Source of the DNA: Panulirus ornatus
Taxonomy: Eukaryota > Arthropoda > Malacostraca > Decapoda > Palinuridae
Length of the DNA: 64,000 nucleotides
Direction: 5' to 3'
Assembly (NCBI RefSeq): GCF_036320965.1
Contig: NC_092232.1
Coordinates: forward strand, 51,695,982-51,759,981
The notes beneath the pieces are model-generated. The model did not search any database. It saw only the letters and a list, made by a program, of their open reading frames with translations, and was not told where the DNA came from. This document shows, piece by piece, positions 36,101 through 50,205 of this stretch. The position numbers and the translations under genes are program-made. Position 1 is the first letter of the stretch, and each line of letters starts with the position of its first letter.

Positions 36101-38380
36101 GAGATCCCTGACTGAGGTTCATACCATCTCCGCAATTCAAGATTAGTCCTAGAGTCTAAGGTCACGTCTCTCATCTCTCCTGCCGTCGCAAACAGCCTCG
36201 TCAGGAGAACCCATAGTCTGGGTTACTGTTGGCGTAGAACGTAAGTATCATAGGCTGTTCACCCACCTCTCGCCATAACCCATCATGGACACTTTAAACC
36301 TTTGCTCCATGGCGGTTTCAGGTCGTAACTCTCACCTACCCCCTCTCCCTTGATCAAAACCTAACCAAACCAAAGGCACTGCCAACATAAGTACTGTTAT
36401 TATTATCATCACTTCCACTACCCATTCCTCCCCCGGCCAACCATTTCCAGACGGGCGTTTCTGACAACATGCCACTCCCCAGAACATACATCCTGCACCT
36501 GTTTTGCCACCACCACTCCAGTACTCTCCATCAGAAGCACCACCGCGATGGCTATCTCCGGGCCCGAGTGCTAATACTACCATTATCACTTGTACCACCG
36601 TTGCTCCTAACGCCATGACCCAAATCATTACCACAGGACCCCACCGCCTCTGCCAGCGCGCCAATTGGACATCACCTTCGCTCCGGTAATCACTACCATC
36701 ACCGTACCCCCCGAAGATGTACCATCGACCACATTTATCTCTGTCGTAACAATTACCGTAACAACACTCCATCACCGGCCCTTCTTCCTGAAAATCACTG
36801 GTTATCCGTACGGCTGACTGGTGGGCCAGAGCCTACCTCAGCACTGCCCTGGTCGGCAGTAGGACGGACTGGCTACAGCACCAGCGTGAAGCCTTAGTGT
36901 TCGAGGCCAGAGACACTGCTCTCCTCAGCAGTAAGACGGACCCACTGGAGCCACGGCGTGAAGCCTTGACGTTCCAGGCCAGCAGATCGGCTCTCAGGAC
37001 TTGGAGTAGGGCACACCAAAGACTCAGTACTGCACGGGCGGTGTCTCCGAGCGGAGCCACACACTCAGCACCGCCAACCTTCGTTGTCGTCGTCAGCGTC
37101 GGCAAGGGGATGGGACTCAGCAGAACGCGCGCCGGCTTGAGCGTGGTGTCCTTGGGTTAAAGAGGCACCTCAGCCGAGAGCGCGAACTCTGCACTATTTA
37201 GGTAGCACACACATTAGATTCAATTTAGATAAGTGTGAGGCATGAGGTGTCCGGACGCGAGGGGTGAGCCATGCAATTCATACTGTGGTTGTATTTGTCC
37301 CTTGTTTGTTAGGGGTCGCTTAAGATTACGGCGTCGGGTAATTCAAACGCACGATATGTAGTGATCTTCGGCGATGGCCGGCCACACCAGGCTGCCGTAG
37401 TCAGTTACCAACACAGCTCTTGTTCACTGCCATCCATCTGACGACGAGTTCACAGCTCCCACCATCTACAGTTAGCACTTGCCCGTCTCTCCTCCACTTC
37501 TTTCGTGGGGAGAAGGCAGGACGAATCCGCAGGTCTCTTCCTCGTAGTTTGAAACAAAAACACAGAAGTGGAGGTCAATTACTGCCAAGCAAGCATGGAA
37601 ACTGGAGGCGCCAACAAACCACTACTGTGGCCGCTAAATGTATGTAATCATCAGGCATGAGATAAATGGAGGCGCGTGGTGCACGGGAACTTATCATGGC
37701 TCCTATCTCAGGCGAGCCAACAGCAGGCAGCTACCGTGTGGACCCTGCTGCTCCGGGCGCTCCCCGCCCCAGCCTTCCCTCCCCTGCTCCCCCACCACCC
37801 TCCTCCTCCTCCTCCTCCTCCTCCTCTTCTCCCCGGATCCCCACCCTCCCTCTTAACCTCCCCTCCCTACCTTCCCCATCTTCCACTCCCTATGTTTTTG
37901 TTGTTCCCTGGCTTCCCCTCTCTTTCCCTCCCCCCTCCCCAAGCTCCCTATTTTCTCCCCTTTCTCCTCACCTTGCCTCCCCAGCTTCCTACTTTCCCTC
38001 CCCTGGCTGCCCACCCTCTGTTCTACCTCCCCTCGCCCCCACACTCTCGGCCGGCCCACTTCTCCTCACACCACCACCCTTGCTTCCCAGATGAACCCAG
38101 TATTGATGTCATATGAAGCTCCAAGATCCAGCAGTACATCTCGATAGGTCTGTCATACGTGACGCCCTCCATGGCTGATCACCCACACAGCCACCCACCT
38201 CTGAGGTAAAGTCTCCTCACTCTCTGAGACGATGCCAGGCCTTCTCGACACCAGACCACAACCCTATGACACTTCTTGGTAACCTCTTGACACACCTGTT
38301 GATGATCCTCCCTAAGCAACGCTGAATTCCAGAAAGTCAGGTCTGCACGACCCAACATATATCCGTGAGGTGGCAACTCC
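36101..38380. other. Unassigned; cytosine-rich block
   Basis: About 37740-38090 is strongly C/T-rich with (CTC)n at 37799-37829 and gives three overlapping Pro/Ser-rich frames (up to 146 codons), which look compositional. 36880-37110 contains a loose repeat around 'ccagcgtgaagcctt' (about 36880 and 36953). No gene recognised. Confidence 0.4.
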
Positions 38381-38560
38381 TTGACACAGACCCACAGCTC
38401 TTGACACACCTACTCCTTGACACAGACCCACAACTCTTGACACACCTACTCCTTGACACAGACCCACAGCTCTTAACGCACCTACTCCTTGACACAGATT
38501 CACAGCTCTTGACACACCTACTCCTTGACACAGACCCACAGCTCTTGACGTTGCTCCTAC
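38381..38560. repeat. Minisatellite, 36-bp unit, 5 copies
   Basis: Units carry 'ttgacacagacccacagctc' and 'ttgacacacctactcc', with 36-bp spacing (38381, 38417). The short open frames across it are repeat artefacts. Confidence 0.95.
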
Positions 38561-39080
38561 TCTTCTGACCCAACGAGACATCACATGTGTCAATGACACA
38601 GACCAACTTCGTCTGTGTCATGTTCACGGCGTCTGGACTGTGGAACACGCTTGGAACCCACTCGTCTATAAGTCATTTAAGTCCTTCATCCTATCATGTA
38701 CATATTCATCCTGAAAATGAATCCTTCCTTCATACCATGTCAAACTGGTCACCAAATCAGCACCACTTGTGCCCAAGACATCCCGAAGCAGCAAAAAAAA
38801 AAAAAACTCCCTTCACAGCCCTAAGTATTAGCCCGGTTATAAGTACCCAAAAACCCTAGACAGCCCCACTCAGAGGTGTAAACAGATGTGTCCTCAGCCT
38901 TAGCCAAGACAGAGACCAAAAGAGGTACAACAGATCCCTTTAGCGCAGATGCCTCTTGCTTACGAGGCAGTCTGATCCCTAGTTATAAACACAGCCATCT
39001 ATCGTCTGAAAAGGAATCGACTCAGGTTCGTAATGTGAACCACGTACCAGACAACATGCCCTTTCTTCCTCCTTTCACGG
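38561..39080. other. Unassigned
   Basis: Holds a 13-base A run at about 38795. No gene recognised. Confidence 0.4.
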
Positions 39081-39473
<393 letters not shown>

Positions 39474-39498
<25 letters not shown>

Positions 39499-39504
39499 CG
39501 TATG

Positions 39505-39574
<70 letters not shown>
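39474..39574. repeat. (TA)n microsatellite
   Basis: About 100 bp with 'cgtatgtatg' interruptions near the start. Confidence 0.95.
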
Positions 39575-39578
<4 letters not shown>

Positions 39579-39640
39579 GCGTTCATGGGATGGCCTTGAT
39601 TAGGGCCTCAGCTGCCCGTGCCGTCTCAGCTAACATAAAA
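39575..39640 (+). repeat. Dispersed repeat family C, copy 2
   Basis: 'agcgttcatgggatggcctt', 'gggcctcagctgcccgtgcc' and 'gtctcagctaacat', then an A run. Near-identical to 6376-6432 and in the same position after SINE-(TA)n. Confidence 0.78.
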
Positions 39641-40147
<507 letters not shown>

Positions 40148-40149
40148 TA

Positions 40150-40912
40150 CTTGATCATAGTCTCCCCCGTTAGCGAGGGACCACCAGGAAATAGACGAAG
40201 AAATGCCACATTCGCCCAGATCCATTCTCTGTCCACATCCAGGCCCCAGATTCCATCGTTTAGCAAGTCGACCCCTCTATACCACATCGTTCCAATTTAC
40301 TCTATCCCGTGGACGCCTTTCACACTCCTGCACGTCCATGCCTCGATGATTCAAAGTCTTTTTTTACTCCAGCCCTCCATCTCCAAAATAGTCTCTGTGT
40401 TCTCCTTGTCTCCATCTTCTGTCACATATATATCCTCTTTCTCAACCTCTCCTCACTCATCCTCTCCATATGTCCAAACCATTTCAACACACCCTCTTCA
40501 GTTCTCTCAACCACACTCTTCTTATTACCACACATCTCTCTTACCCTTTTATTACTCGATCAAACCACCTCACACCACATATTGTCCTTAGGCATTTCAT
40601 TTCCAATATGCCCACTCACAATTTACCTTTGCTTCTAAGGCCTGTGCCTCACATCCACACGACACCGTCGAAGCTACTGTACCGTCAAACATACCCATCT
40701 TAACCTTCATCGACATGACTTAAAGTATCCAGGACCTCAGCCACCGTCACCCACCCTTTGGCTCACTTTAGCCTCTATAGTTCCATTCGGTGCTGCCATG
40801 CCCACTCCAAGGTATCCAAGACAACCCACTTCCCTCAGGTTCCCTCCGTTCAAACTCACACTCAAACCGAACGGGCTTTCTCCCTTGCTCGACCTCGATA
40901 CCTTGATGTTCT
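40150..40912 (-). pseudogene. LINE-A reverse-transcriptase C terminus, decayed
   Basis: On minus, FECEFERREP near 40860, a GHGSTEWNYRG piece near 40780, and then, frame-shifted, the segment at 40600-40260 that aligns base for base with the plus copy at 41277-41640 (for example gaggtggtttgatcgagta, 'aagagagatgtgtgg' and 'gaaaggcgtcca'). Many single-base indels break the frame. Its 3' end carries a shortened UTR ('cgctaacggggga'-like end) beside (TA)n. It is older than its plus-strand partner. Confidence 0.75.

Positions 40913-40913
<1 letters not shown>

Positions 40914-40948
<35 letters not shown>
40914..40948. repeat. (CA)n microsatellite
   Basis: About 35 bp of CA at the 5' edge of the minus LINE-A copy. 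Confidence 0.95.
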
Positions 40949-40950
<2 letters not shown>

Positions 40951-41022
40951 CCTCTTTCTCTTAATTATTCATACGGCTTCTTTCTTTAATAGTGTCACCA
41001 AATTTTAAGAAAAAAAAGAAAA

Positions 41023-41640
<618 letters not shown>

Positions 41641-41819
41641 CGTGCTGTCAGTGGATTGAATCAAGGCATGTGAAGCGTCTGGGGTAAACCATGGAAAGCT
41701 GTGTAGGTATGTATATTTGCGTGTGTGGACGTGTGTATGTACATGTGTATGGGGGGGGGGGCCATTTCTTTCGTCTGTTTCCTTGCGCTACCTCGCAAAC
41801 GCGGGAGACAGCGACAAAG

Positions 41820-41890
<71 letters not shown>
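41641..41890 (+). mobile_element. LINE-A 3' UTR with poly-A and (TA)n tail
   Basis: Directly continues the LINE-A coding end. It contains 'ggggtaaaccatggaaag', 'gtgtgtggacgtgtgtatgt' and a 12-G run at about 41749, then 'cgtctgtttccttgcgctac' and 'gcgggagacagcgacaaagt'. About 30 A follow, then (TA)n to about 41890. It defines the sequence found alone at 4765, 56500 and 59753. Confidence 0.8.
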
Positions 41891-41892
<2 letters not shown>

Positions 41893-42204
41893 TCATTGGT
41901 GTTACCGGACTCCTCCTGCTCGATATTACACCACGTGTGACAGTTCACCTTCGGCGAGGCTATATGCAAGAGCTTATAACTCCAAAGGAGTCTACATTTC
42001 CCTGCTACTAGAAGCAGCGCAGTCTCAGACTATAGGAGGCTTCAGTAACAAATCCTGAGGAACGCCAGACTGTTTTCATAGACAGCGGTCCCGCGGTGAT
42101 TACATTTAGGTCAACTGGAAATTACTTTGATCAATTCTAATCCAAATGATCATCACAACAGCTTGGTTTGTCCCTTTGAGTCACACGACTTGTGGAAGAT
42201 GTCA
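41891..42204. other. Unassigned
   Basis: No element recognised. Confidence 0.4.
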
Positions 42205-42495
42205 CACCAGCCGTTGGAGCAGCAGTTGGTAGACTACCTCATATCATCACATCCAGGAGCTGGTAGACTGGTAGACTGACTCGTATGAGGCAATCTAGCG
42301 GCTGGTAGACTGCCTTAACACCAGCCCATCCAGGAGTTGGTAGACTGCCTCGTATCAGGCCATCTAGAAGCTGGTAGACTGCCTCATGTCAGTACATCCA
42401 GCAGCTGGTAGAGTGCCTCGTATCAATCCATCTAACAGCTTGTAGACTACCTCACAACCCATCAATAAACTGGTAGAGTGCCTCACACCAGCTCT
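42205..42495. repeat. Degenerate minisatellite, about 34-40 bp, 7 copies
   Basis: Units carry 'ctggtagactgcctc' and 'catc.ag.agctggtag'. Strongly diverged. Confidence 0.85.
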
Positions 42496-42690
42496 GAAGT
42501 GAGTGTTGATTAACTGGTCCTCCCTCTCCCTTGACCATCTCCTATACAGTCACCATAACTCCAGTCTGACGTGAGTGTGTATTAACTGCTCCTCCCTTTC
42601 CCCTGGCCATCTCCCATACAGTCACCATAATTCCAGTCTGACGTGAGTGTGTATTAACAGGTCCTCCTTTCCCCTGGCCTTCTCCACCAC
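42496..42690. repeat. Tandem repeat, 72-bp unit, about 2.6 copies
   Basis: 'gtgagtgtgtattaac' recurs at about 42499, 42571 and 42643, with 'cagtcaccataa.tccagtc' between. Confidence 0.9.
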
Positions 42691-43576
42691 GGGCGCCATA
42701 ACGCCAGGACCTCAGCGAACGCCAGCATTAACATTCGTCTCACGGAGGGAGCTCTGGGCTGGCGTTGGGGGGCGACGGGTTATTTAGTGCTAACGTATGG
42801 CCAAATTTATACGTGATCCTCTGCGGTGCTTTTTCAAATCATAGAATCCTCGCTGTGGGAACTGAGGCGCGCGACTGCCGCTCCAGCGAACGCTGAGCCT
42901 CGTGGTAGCTCGTGTATGGAGAGGAGGAGCAGCCACTCCTGTTGCCAGGGAGGTTGAACGCCAGGGATGCGCTGCACCCTCACATGACGACGAGTCTAAG
43001 GTTAGCGATACCGCGCTTTCGCCCACCTGCTTCGCTGGGCCAGTTTGTATACACGTTACGCCCTCCATGGACAGACAGACTACCCGCCGATCATTAACGA
43101 TGGTTAGCCACTTTATAGCCAATTAGGACGGGAGGTGACCACTTGAAAGATAAAAAAACACTGCCCATCTGCCCTCATCCATCGATGATCTTCAATTTTC
43201 AACTCGGTGGAGGAGTATGACCGTACATCCAGGGCCTGTGGGTATGAGGAGGCGCTTCTCAATACATGGGGCGGCCTAAGGTCTGGGGAGAGGCTGCGTA
43301 CAGGAGAGAGAGAGAGAGATCCTAGATCCTATAGTTCAGGGTTCAGAGAGATCCTGGATCCTATAGCTCAGATGCGTAAAAATCTCTAGCAAGACGGTCG
43401 ATATTTGCACGTAAAGATATAGTATTTTAGGGTTTTCCTACTGTGATATATAGATGTCTATACATCTGGGCAGGAATGAACCCATGTGCTTGGAGATGAC
43501 GCCCAGTTGCCGATTTCTGTCGTCTTTGGCACCTGTGAGTTTTACAGACTTACAAGATCTACTGTTTGACGCCACG

Positions 43577-43578
<2 letters not shown>
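42691..43578. other. Unassigned
   Basis: Opposed open frames near 42790-43126 (110 and 74 codons) have no motif. A duplicated 'gagagatcctagatcctata'-like phrase lies at about 43312-43365. Confidence 0.4.

Positions 43579-43636
<58 letters not shown>
43579..43636. repeat. (GA)n microsatellite
   Basis: About 58 bp of GA. Confidence 0.95.
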
Positions 43637-43641
<5 letters not shown>

Positions 43642-43714
43642 TTATTGTGTTTAGACTGAAGGAACTGGTGGAGGGAAAGCAAATGGATGACATAATGAGT
43701 TGAGGCGTATTACT

Positions 43715-44195
43715 GGGTAGGAAATGACTGACACTGTGAGGTCAGGAAGTGTGGCTGACACTGTGACGTCAGAAGGTGTGGCTGACACTGTGAGGTCAGA
43801 AGTGTGGCTGACACTGTGAGGTCAGAAGTGTGGCTGACACTGTGAGGTCAGAAGTGTAGCTGACACTGTGAGGTCAGAAGTGTGGCTGACACTGTGAGGT
43901 CAGAAGTGTAGCTGACACTGTGAGGTCAGAAGTGTAGCTGACACTGTGAGGTCAGAAGTGTGGCTGACACTGTGAGGTCAGAAGTGTGGCTGACACTGTG
44001 AGGTCAGAAGTGTAGCTGACACTGTGAGGTCAAAAGTGTGGCTGACACTGTGAGGTCAAAAGTGTGGCTGACACTGTGAGGTCAGAAGTGTAGCTGACAC
44101 TGTGAGGTCAAAAGTGTGGCTGACACTGTGAGGCCAGAAACTGTGGCTGACACTGTGAGGTCAGAAGTGTGGCTGACACTGTGAGGTCAAAAAGT
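43715..44195. repeat. Minisatellite, 26-bp unit, about 18 copies
   Basis: Units carry 'gtgtggctgacactgtgagg' then 'tcagaa', with gtgtagctg and tcaaaa variants scattered. Homogeneous, hence probably recent. Confidence 0.95.
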
Positions 44196-45063
<868 letters not shown>

Positions 45064-45149
45064 GGCGCCTTAGACATGACGCCATCGTGATCTTCGACCG
45101 CGTCAGGGTCGTGTTTTTTTTTTTTCTATTACCTTTTTTTTGCAGTTGG

Positions 45150-45212
45150 GAGACAGACGGACGGACAGACAGTCGGACGGACGGACGGACAGACGGACTG
45201 ACGGACGGGCGA
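45150..45212. repeat. (GACG)/(GACA)n array
   Basis: 'gacagacggacggacagaca' and similar, about 60 bp. Similar in type to 20818-20940 (there antisense). Confidence 0.85.
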
Positions 45213-45423
45213 TCAACATGCGTCGTGGTGTGTGAGAACCGCCTTGCAAGATTTTAGCGGGAGTGGAACGTTCCTTACGTTCACTGTGGGTCAGATGAAC
45301 GGAAGGGGCGGTTCACTGTGGACATAACGGTTGGCTGTAGTGAAGGACACAGAAGGCTAGTGGTCTCCAGGGGACAGCATGCGACTCTGCCTCTCATGAA
45401 GACGTTATGTGAATCACTCTGTC

Positions 45424-45716
<293 letters not shown>

Positions 45717-45739
45717 TCATACAGGGGCTAGAGGAGAAA

Positions 45740-45945
45740 GAATACTGCCCATGTATTCCCTGCATGTCGTAGAAGGCGACTAAAAGCGTTGAGAGCGGAT
45801 TGGAAGTCCTCACAATGTGTATCACTCTCCAAAAGAAGGAACAGAGCGAGGAGCCAACAGAGGAATCTTCACCTCTAAGGCTCTGTCATCGGTTATTGAC
45901 GCTATCCTCGTTCACGCGGGAAATGGCGAGCATGTACGACAATAC
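45740..45945 (+). mobile_element. Dispersed repeat family D, copy 2, longer 5' end
   Basis: 'tattccctgcatgtcgtaga', 'aggcgactaaaagcg', 'ccaaaagaaggaacagagcg', then 'tgacgctatcctcg' and 'gcgggaaatggcgagcatgt'. It matches 39335-39460 from 'ccaaaag' onward and adds about 90 bp at the 5' side. No poly-A left. Confidence 0.65.
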
Positions 45946-46333
45946 ATGAATAATACATATACCTCAAGAGAAAATGATAACGTATGATTCCGTTGAAAAG
46001 GAAAGATTATCACCTGAAATGACAACTGTATATTTTACCAATTCATGAGGATATCTGGGAAGCTGTGAGAGGGCGTATAAAAGATCAACTCAAAGGAAGA
46101 GATAATGCAATACTTTTCATCATCCATCTTACCATAAAAGCCTACAAAAATCTGAAGATAATATTATCAAGGTATATTCATTCTCGAGTGAACGTTACTT
46201 ACGGTGAAGTTAAGGGTATTTCTAATTGTTTCATTATGATTCAGAATTAATTAGCTTCGTTCACAATGATTGTCCACAAGATTTTAATCTCGATTCAGTA
46301 AACATCAGGTTTGACAAGTGATCATGAAGATGG
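45946..46333. other. Unassigned, A/T-rich
   Basis: No element recognised. Confidence 0.4.
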
Positions 46334-46808
46334 AATCAGTCGAACCTCACACGATAGCAACACATTGTACAGGAAACAGTCGAACCTCACACGATAGCCA
46401 CACATCGTACAGGAATCAGTCGAACCTCACACGATAGCCACACGTACAGGAAACAGTCGAACCTCACACGATAGCCACACATCGTACAGGAATCAGTCGA
46501 ACCTCACACGATAGCCACACATCGTACAGGAATCAGTCGAACCTCACACGATAGCCACACATCGTACAGGAATCAGTCGAACCTCACACGATAGCCACAC
46601 ATCGTACAGGAAGCAGTCGAACCTCACACGATAGCCACACATCGTACAGGAATCAGTCGAACCTCACACGATAGCCACACATCGTACAGGAATCAGTCGA
46701 ACCTCACACGATAGCCACACATCGTACAGGAATCAGTCGAACCTCACACGATAGCCACACATCGTACAGGAATCAGTCGAACCTCACACGATAGCCACAC
46801 ATCGTACA
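46334..46808. repeat. Minisatellite, 40-bp unit, about 12 copies
   Basis: Units carry 'aatcagtcgaacctcacacg' and 'atagccacacatcgtacagg'. Copies 4-12 are virtually identical; the third has a small deletion. This implies recent expansion or gene-conversion-like homogenisation. Confidence 0.95.
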
Positions 46809-46996
46809 GCCAAGCTTTACCGAAGTGTTAGACAGACTTGACATCAGATAATTGTAGCCAAACGAGGTGAAGAGTTGTAAAGCAATTACATAGTTATACT
46901 CATGGCCTTGATGTCAGGCGTGGAGGGCTACACTCGCGTTGGTTAGGTGTTGACATCATTTTACCTGTTTCGTAAGCAGTTGTGCTCTGTTAGGAA

Positions 46997-47185
46997 GATG
47001 ATGTCTTGTGGTAGGTGGAGGAGATGATGTCTTGCGGTAGGTGGAGGAGATGGTGCCTTGTGGTGGGTGGAGGAGATGGTGTCTTGTGGTGGGTGGAGGA
47101 GATGGTGTCTTGTGGTGGGTGGAGGAGATGGTGTCTTGTGGTGAGTGGAGAAGATGATGTCTTGTTGTGGGTGGAGGAGGCCGTG
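46997..47185. repeat. Minisatellite, 26-bp unit, 7 copies
   Basis: Units carry 'gatggtgtcttgtggtgggt' then 'ggagga'. Confidence 0.95.
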
Positions 47186-47378
47186 GTATGGGAACTGTAG
47201 GTCCTTCACATGCCACAAAACTCTACTCGAAGGATCGACCACGCTGTACCTCACTTCACATATTGTATGATCGGTGAGAAGCAGGCGCTCCTCAGCTACG
47301 GCTGGGAACGTGTCATCCACCGAAGCCTCTGCCAGTGTAGAATCAATCTCACGATCGTGGCTGAGGAGGGAGGTGTAG

Positions 47379-47660
47379 CAGGTGCTGCTGGCTGAGGACA
47401 GAGGTGCAACTGGTGCTGCTGGCAGAGGAAAAATTTGCAACAGGTGCTGCTGGCTGAAGAAGGATTTGCAACAGGTGACGCTGGCAGAGAAAGGATTTGC
47501 AACAGCTGCTGCTGGCTGAGGACAGAGGTGCAACAGGTGCTGCTGGCTGAGGACAGAGGTGCATCAGGTGCTGTTGGCTGAGGACAGAGGTGCAACAGGC
47601 GCTGCTGGCTGAGGACAGAGGTGCATCAGGCGCTGCTGGCTGAGGAAGAAGGGGGCAGCA
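47379..47660. repeat. Minisatellite, 31-bp unit, about 9 copies
   Basis: Units carry 'ggtgctgctggctgaggaca' then 'gaggtgcaaca', with aaaaatttgc and aaggatttgc variants. Long minus frames (up to 190 codons) here are artefacts. Confidence 0.93.
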
Positions 47661-47936
47661 GATGATGCTGCTGTCTGCAGACGGAGACAATGTCCGGCCC
47701 CGGGTCGGCCTTGACACCAAGAGGGCCTCGGTGGAGGGATTCACATACCGCTACCTGGCAGTCACTGCTGCTCCTTCCTGATCTCTAACATGTATAAGTA
47801 ACCAGGTCCAACACGGCCACATACCTCGCATCTACATGTATGCAACCTACTCTTACTTCATCTACAAACTGTCCATAGAGTCATGGATTCATCAGTAAAG
47901 TAGTGCAGATTGTTTAACTGGACTCAGGGGGTAAGC

Positions 47937-48240
47937 GTCACAGACACAAAGGACTTATGCATAGAACTGAATAACAAGTTCCAGAGTGTCTTCTTGGACT
48001 GCCGGAGACACATTACCTCCAGTACCATCAAGCTCAAATGGGGCAAGGATCATAGAGAGGAGTAATACCATAAATAACAAAATGCAGATGAGGTCATGAA
48101 GGATCTAATTCCATGTTAAGGTACATGGACCTGATGGTATCTCCCTGAACACATTCCAAACCATGAACAAAGACGCTAGTCACACCGCACGAGAGGATTT
48201 AACATCTTCTTGAAGACGAGTCGAATTTATGGAAGCACAG
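47937..48240 (+). pseudogene. CR1-like LINE, pre-RT and RT start fragment
   Basis: 47937 onward reads VTDTKDLCIELNNKFQSVFLD, the segment before the RT domain in CR1-type LINEs (variants of ..LN..F.SVF). 48121 onward gives VHGPDGISLNTF, matching the K.PGPDGI.P..L block that begins the RT domain. Stops and frame changes lie between. A probable second piece is at 48841-48900. Confidence 0.6.
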
Positions 48241-48559
48241 GACGAATATATCTTGTACTTATAGCAGAGAAAATATAAATCACTGGTTCACACAAGGGAC
48301 AAGTAAAAATTGTGAACTCTTAGGAAAGATAACAGGAAGGCAAACGAATGAGGACTTATAAAGAATTTACCTGAGTGAGAATGTAAATAACCCCAGAGGT
48401 GAGAGAACTTGTAGCACAGATCGTCTGGACCCCTGTGACGGAGCGAGGACAAGGTGCGACAAGAGATAGATGAGTGGACTGTGTGATTATCAAGCACAAC
48501 TGGTCATAGGTCGCTGCTCTCCCACCCCCTGCTCCCCAAGCAGACTGATGATTATTTAT
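48241..48559. other. Unassigned, position expected to hold RT core
   Basis: It lies between the two CR1-like pieces, but no RT motif can be read in it. Confidence 0.35.
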
Positions 48560-48780
48560 GATTTCCAGACAGGCATTAGAGGAGGTCGTCAGGCAGGCAT
48601 TAGACGAGGACTCCAGGCAGGCGTCAGAGGAGGACCCCAGGCAGGTATGAAAGAGAGGACTTCAGGAGGCATCACAAAGAGGACTTCAGGAAGCATCACA
48701 AGGAGGACTTCAGGAGGCATCAAAGGAGGACTTCAGGAGGCATCAGAGGTGGACTCCAGGCAGGTATCAGATGGCGACTA
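48560..48780. repeat. Degenerate tandem repeat, about 24-30 bp
   Basis: Phrases 'ggcattagaggagg', 'caggcaggcat' and 'aggacttcaggaggcatca' recur about 9 times. It separates the two CR1-like fragments. Confidence 0.8.
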
Positions 48781-48840
48781 CCTACAGTGGAGGTTGCAGG
48801 AGACATGCCAAAGGTGTCTTTTCAAATTAGAGAAAAAAAA

Positions 48841-48900
48841 TTGATAGTGGTGTACCTGAAGGCTCAGTCTTGGGGCCTCTGGTGTTTGTCATGTAAATGA
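48841..48900 (+). pseudogene. CR1-like LINE, GVPQG box fragment
   Basis: 48846-48893 reads SGVPEGSVLGPLVFVM, then a stop. It is the SGVPQGSVLGPLLF box of non-LTR reverse transcriptases with Gln changed to Glu. Probably from the same copy as 47937-48240. Confidence 0.72.
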
Positions 48901-49637
48901 TATGTCAGAAAGATTCTTGTCGTGGTGGATGAGGATACCGATGATCACACTGGAATTAAGATAAAAGCAAGAATAATTCTTTAGTATGACACACCTGAAC
49001 GCCACCTCGACCCTAGTGTTGTTCACATACCTTGCATGGATACTGAAATTGGCCCGGACGAATGCGAAGTGATGATACGACACGGTGGACTGAGGTCCAC
49101 GTTTCGACTCGCATCCTCTCACAGAGAGGCAATCATAGGGATCTTTCTGAAAAAGGGACTTAGCACTGGGTGATGTCACCAGAATATCTCAACAGGAGAA
49201 ATGTCGATGAAAATACCCACAGTCTGGCCATTGTTCAAAATGACACGCATTCCATTATGCGGAAGGCAACAAAACTTACAGCTGAAAGTAGGTGAAGTGC
49301 AAGGCGTCAGTAGACACCAGCTTACTCACACTGAAGGAACAGGAGAGGAGAGAGGTTCCTTCGTTTGGGGCGACTGTGTCGACACGAAGCAGATCTTCGA
49401 TATAGGGAGACAAAGAGGAACCGATCGACGGATGGGCCTGACTGAAAACTGAGCAAGAGAAGTGAGGCAGAGTGTGAGGAGATACTGTACAGTGTGAGTG
49501 AGTGACTGGAGCAAGGGGAGTGTATATGAAGTGGATGAGAACCTAAATATATTAAACATTTTCTAAGATAGATAAGGGAAATTATGAGGTAGTAACTCCA
49601 AGTGTCTAAAACCCATTCCCTGTACTTATATATTGTG
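48901..49637. other. Unassigned
   Basis: Possibly more decayed CR1 sequence, but no motif can be shown. Confidence 0.35.

Positions 49638-49683
<46 letters not shown>
49638..49683. repeat. (CA)n microsatellite
   Basis: About 46 bp of CA. Confidence 0.95.
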
Positions 49684-49684
<1 letters not shown>

Positions 49685-50123
49685 GGAGAGAGGAGGTTAG
49701 GAGAGAATATAGCTGAAATAAGAGAGATTAAACACAGGGAAAGAATGACAGCCAATACATCCCCTAAGGTGGAAGAGAGAGGAGAGAGTGGAGACCTGAT
49801 CAACAACCCTCAGGATTCAAAGTTGATGCAACAGGTAAACATTGTTCAGGTTTTTAATGCAAATACGAATGTAACCACTGGAGGAGGCACTTAGAGACTC
49901 ACCAAGGCTAAAGTTAGGAAAGATGTGGAAGGTATTTACTAGTGTAACAGTGTCGTCAATGAATGGAACAAGATAACTGAACAACAATGAAAAAAAAGGC
50001 TAAAAAAATGTTAACATATTTAGAATGTGATGAAGCAGACATGAAACGTTTAAGACATGGAACCCCGCGATGGTCGAAATCCTTTACCTATATTCGATAA
50101 ATATGTAACTACGTACCAACATA
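49684..50123. other. Unassigned, A-rich
   Basis: No element recognised. Confidence 0.4.
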
Positions 50124-50137
50124 TTCACACACACACA

Positions 50138-50201
<64 letters not shown>
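50124..50201. repeat. (CA)n microsatellite
   Basis: About 77 bp of CA with one 'cca' interruption. Confidence 0.95.

Positions 50202-50205
<4 letters not shown>

Noticed and set aside
37666..38116. Pro/Ser-rich frames of 142 and 146 codons
   Set aside because: C/T-rich DNA with (CTC)n; three frames are open at once.
42049..42080. Antisense GVPQG-like string (cctgaggaacgcca)
   Set aside because: Only four residues fit and no other RT block is readable around it; chance is likely.
46334..46808. CRISPR-like array
   Set aside because: Units are head-to-tail 40-bp repeats with no unique spacers; the same holds for every regular array here, and the genome is eukaryotic.
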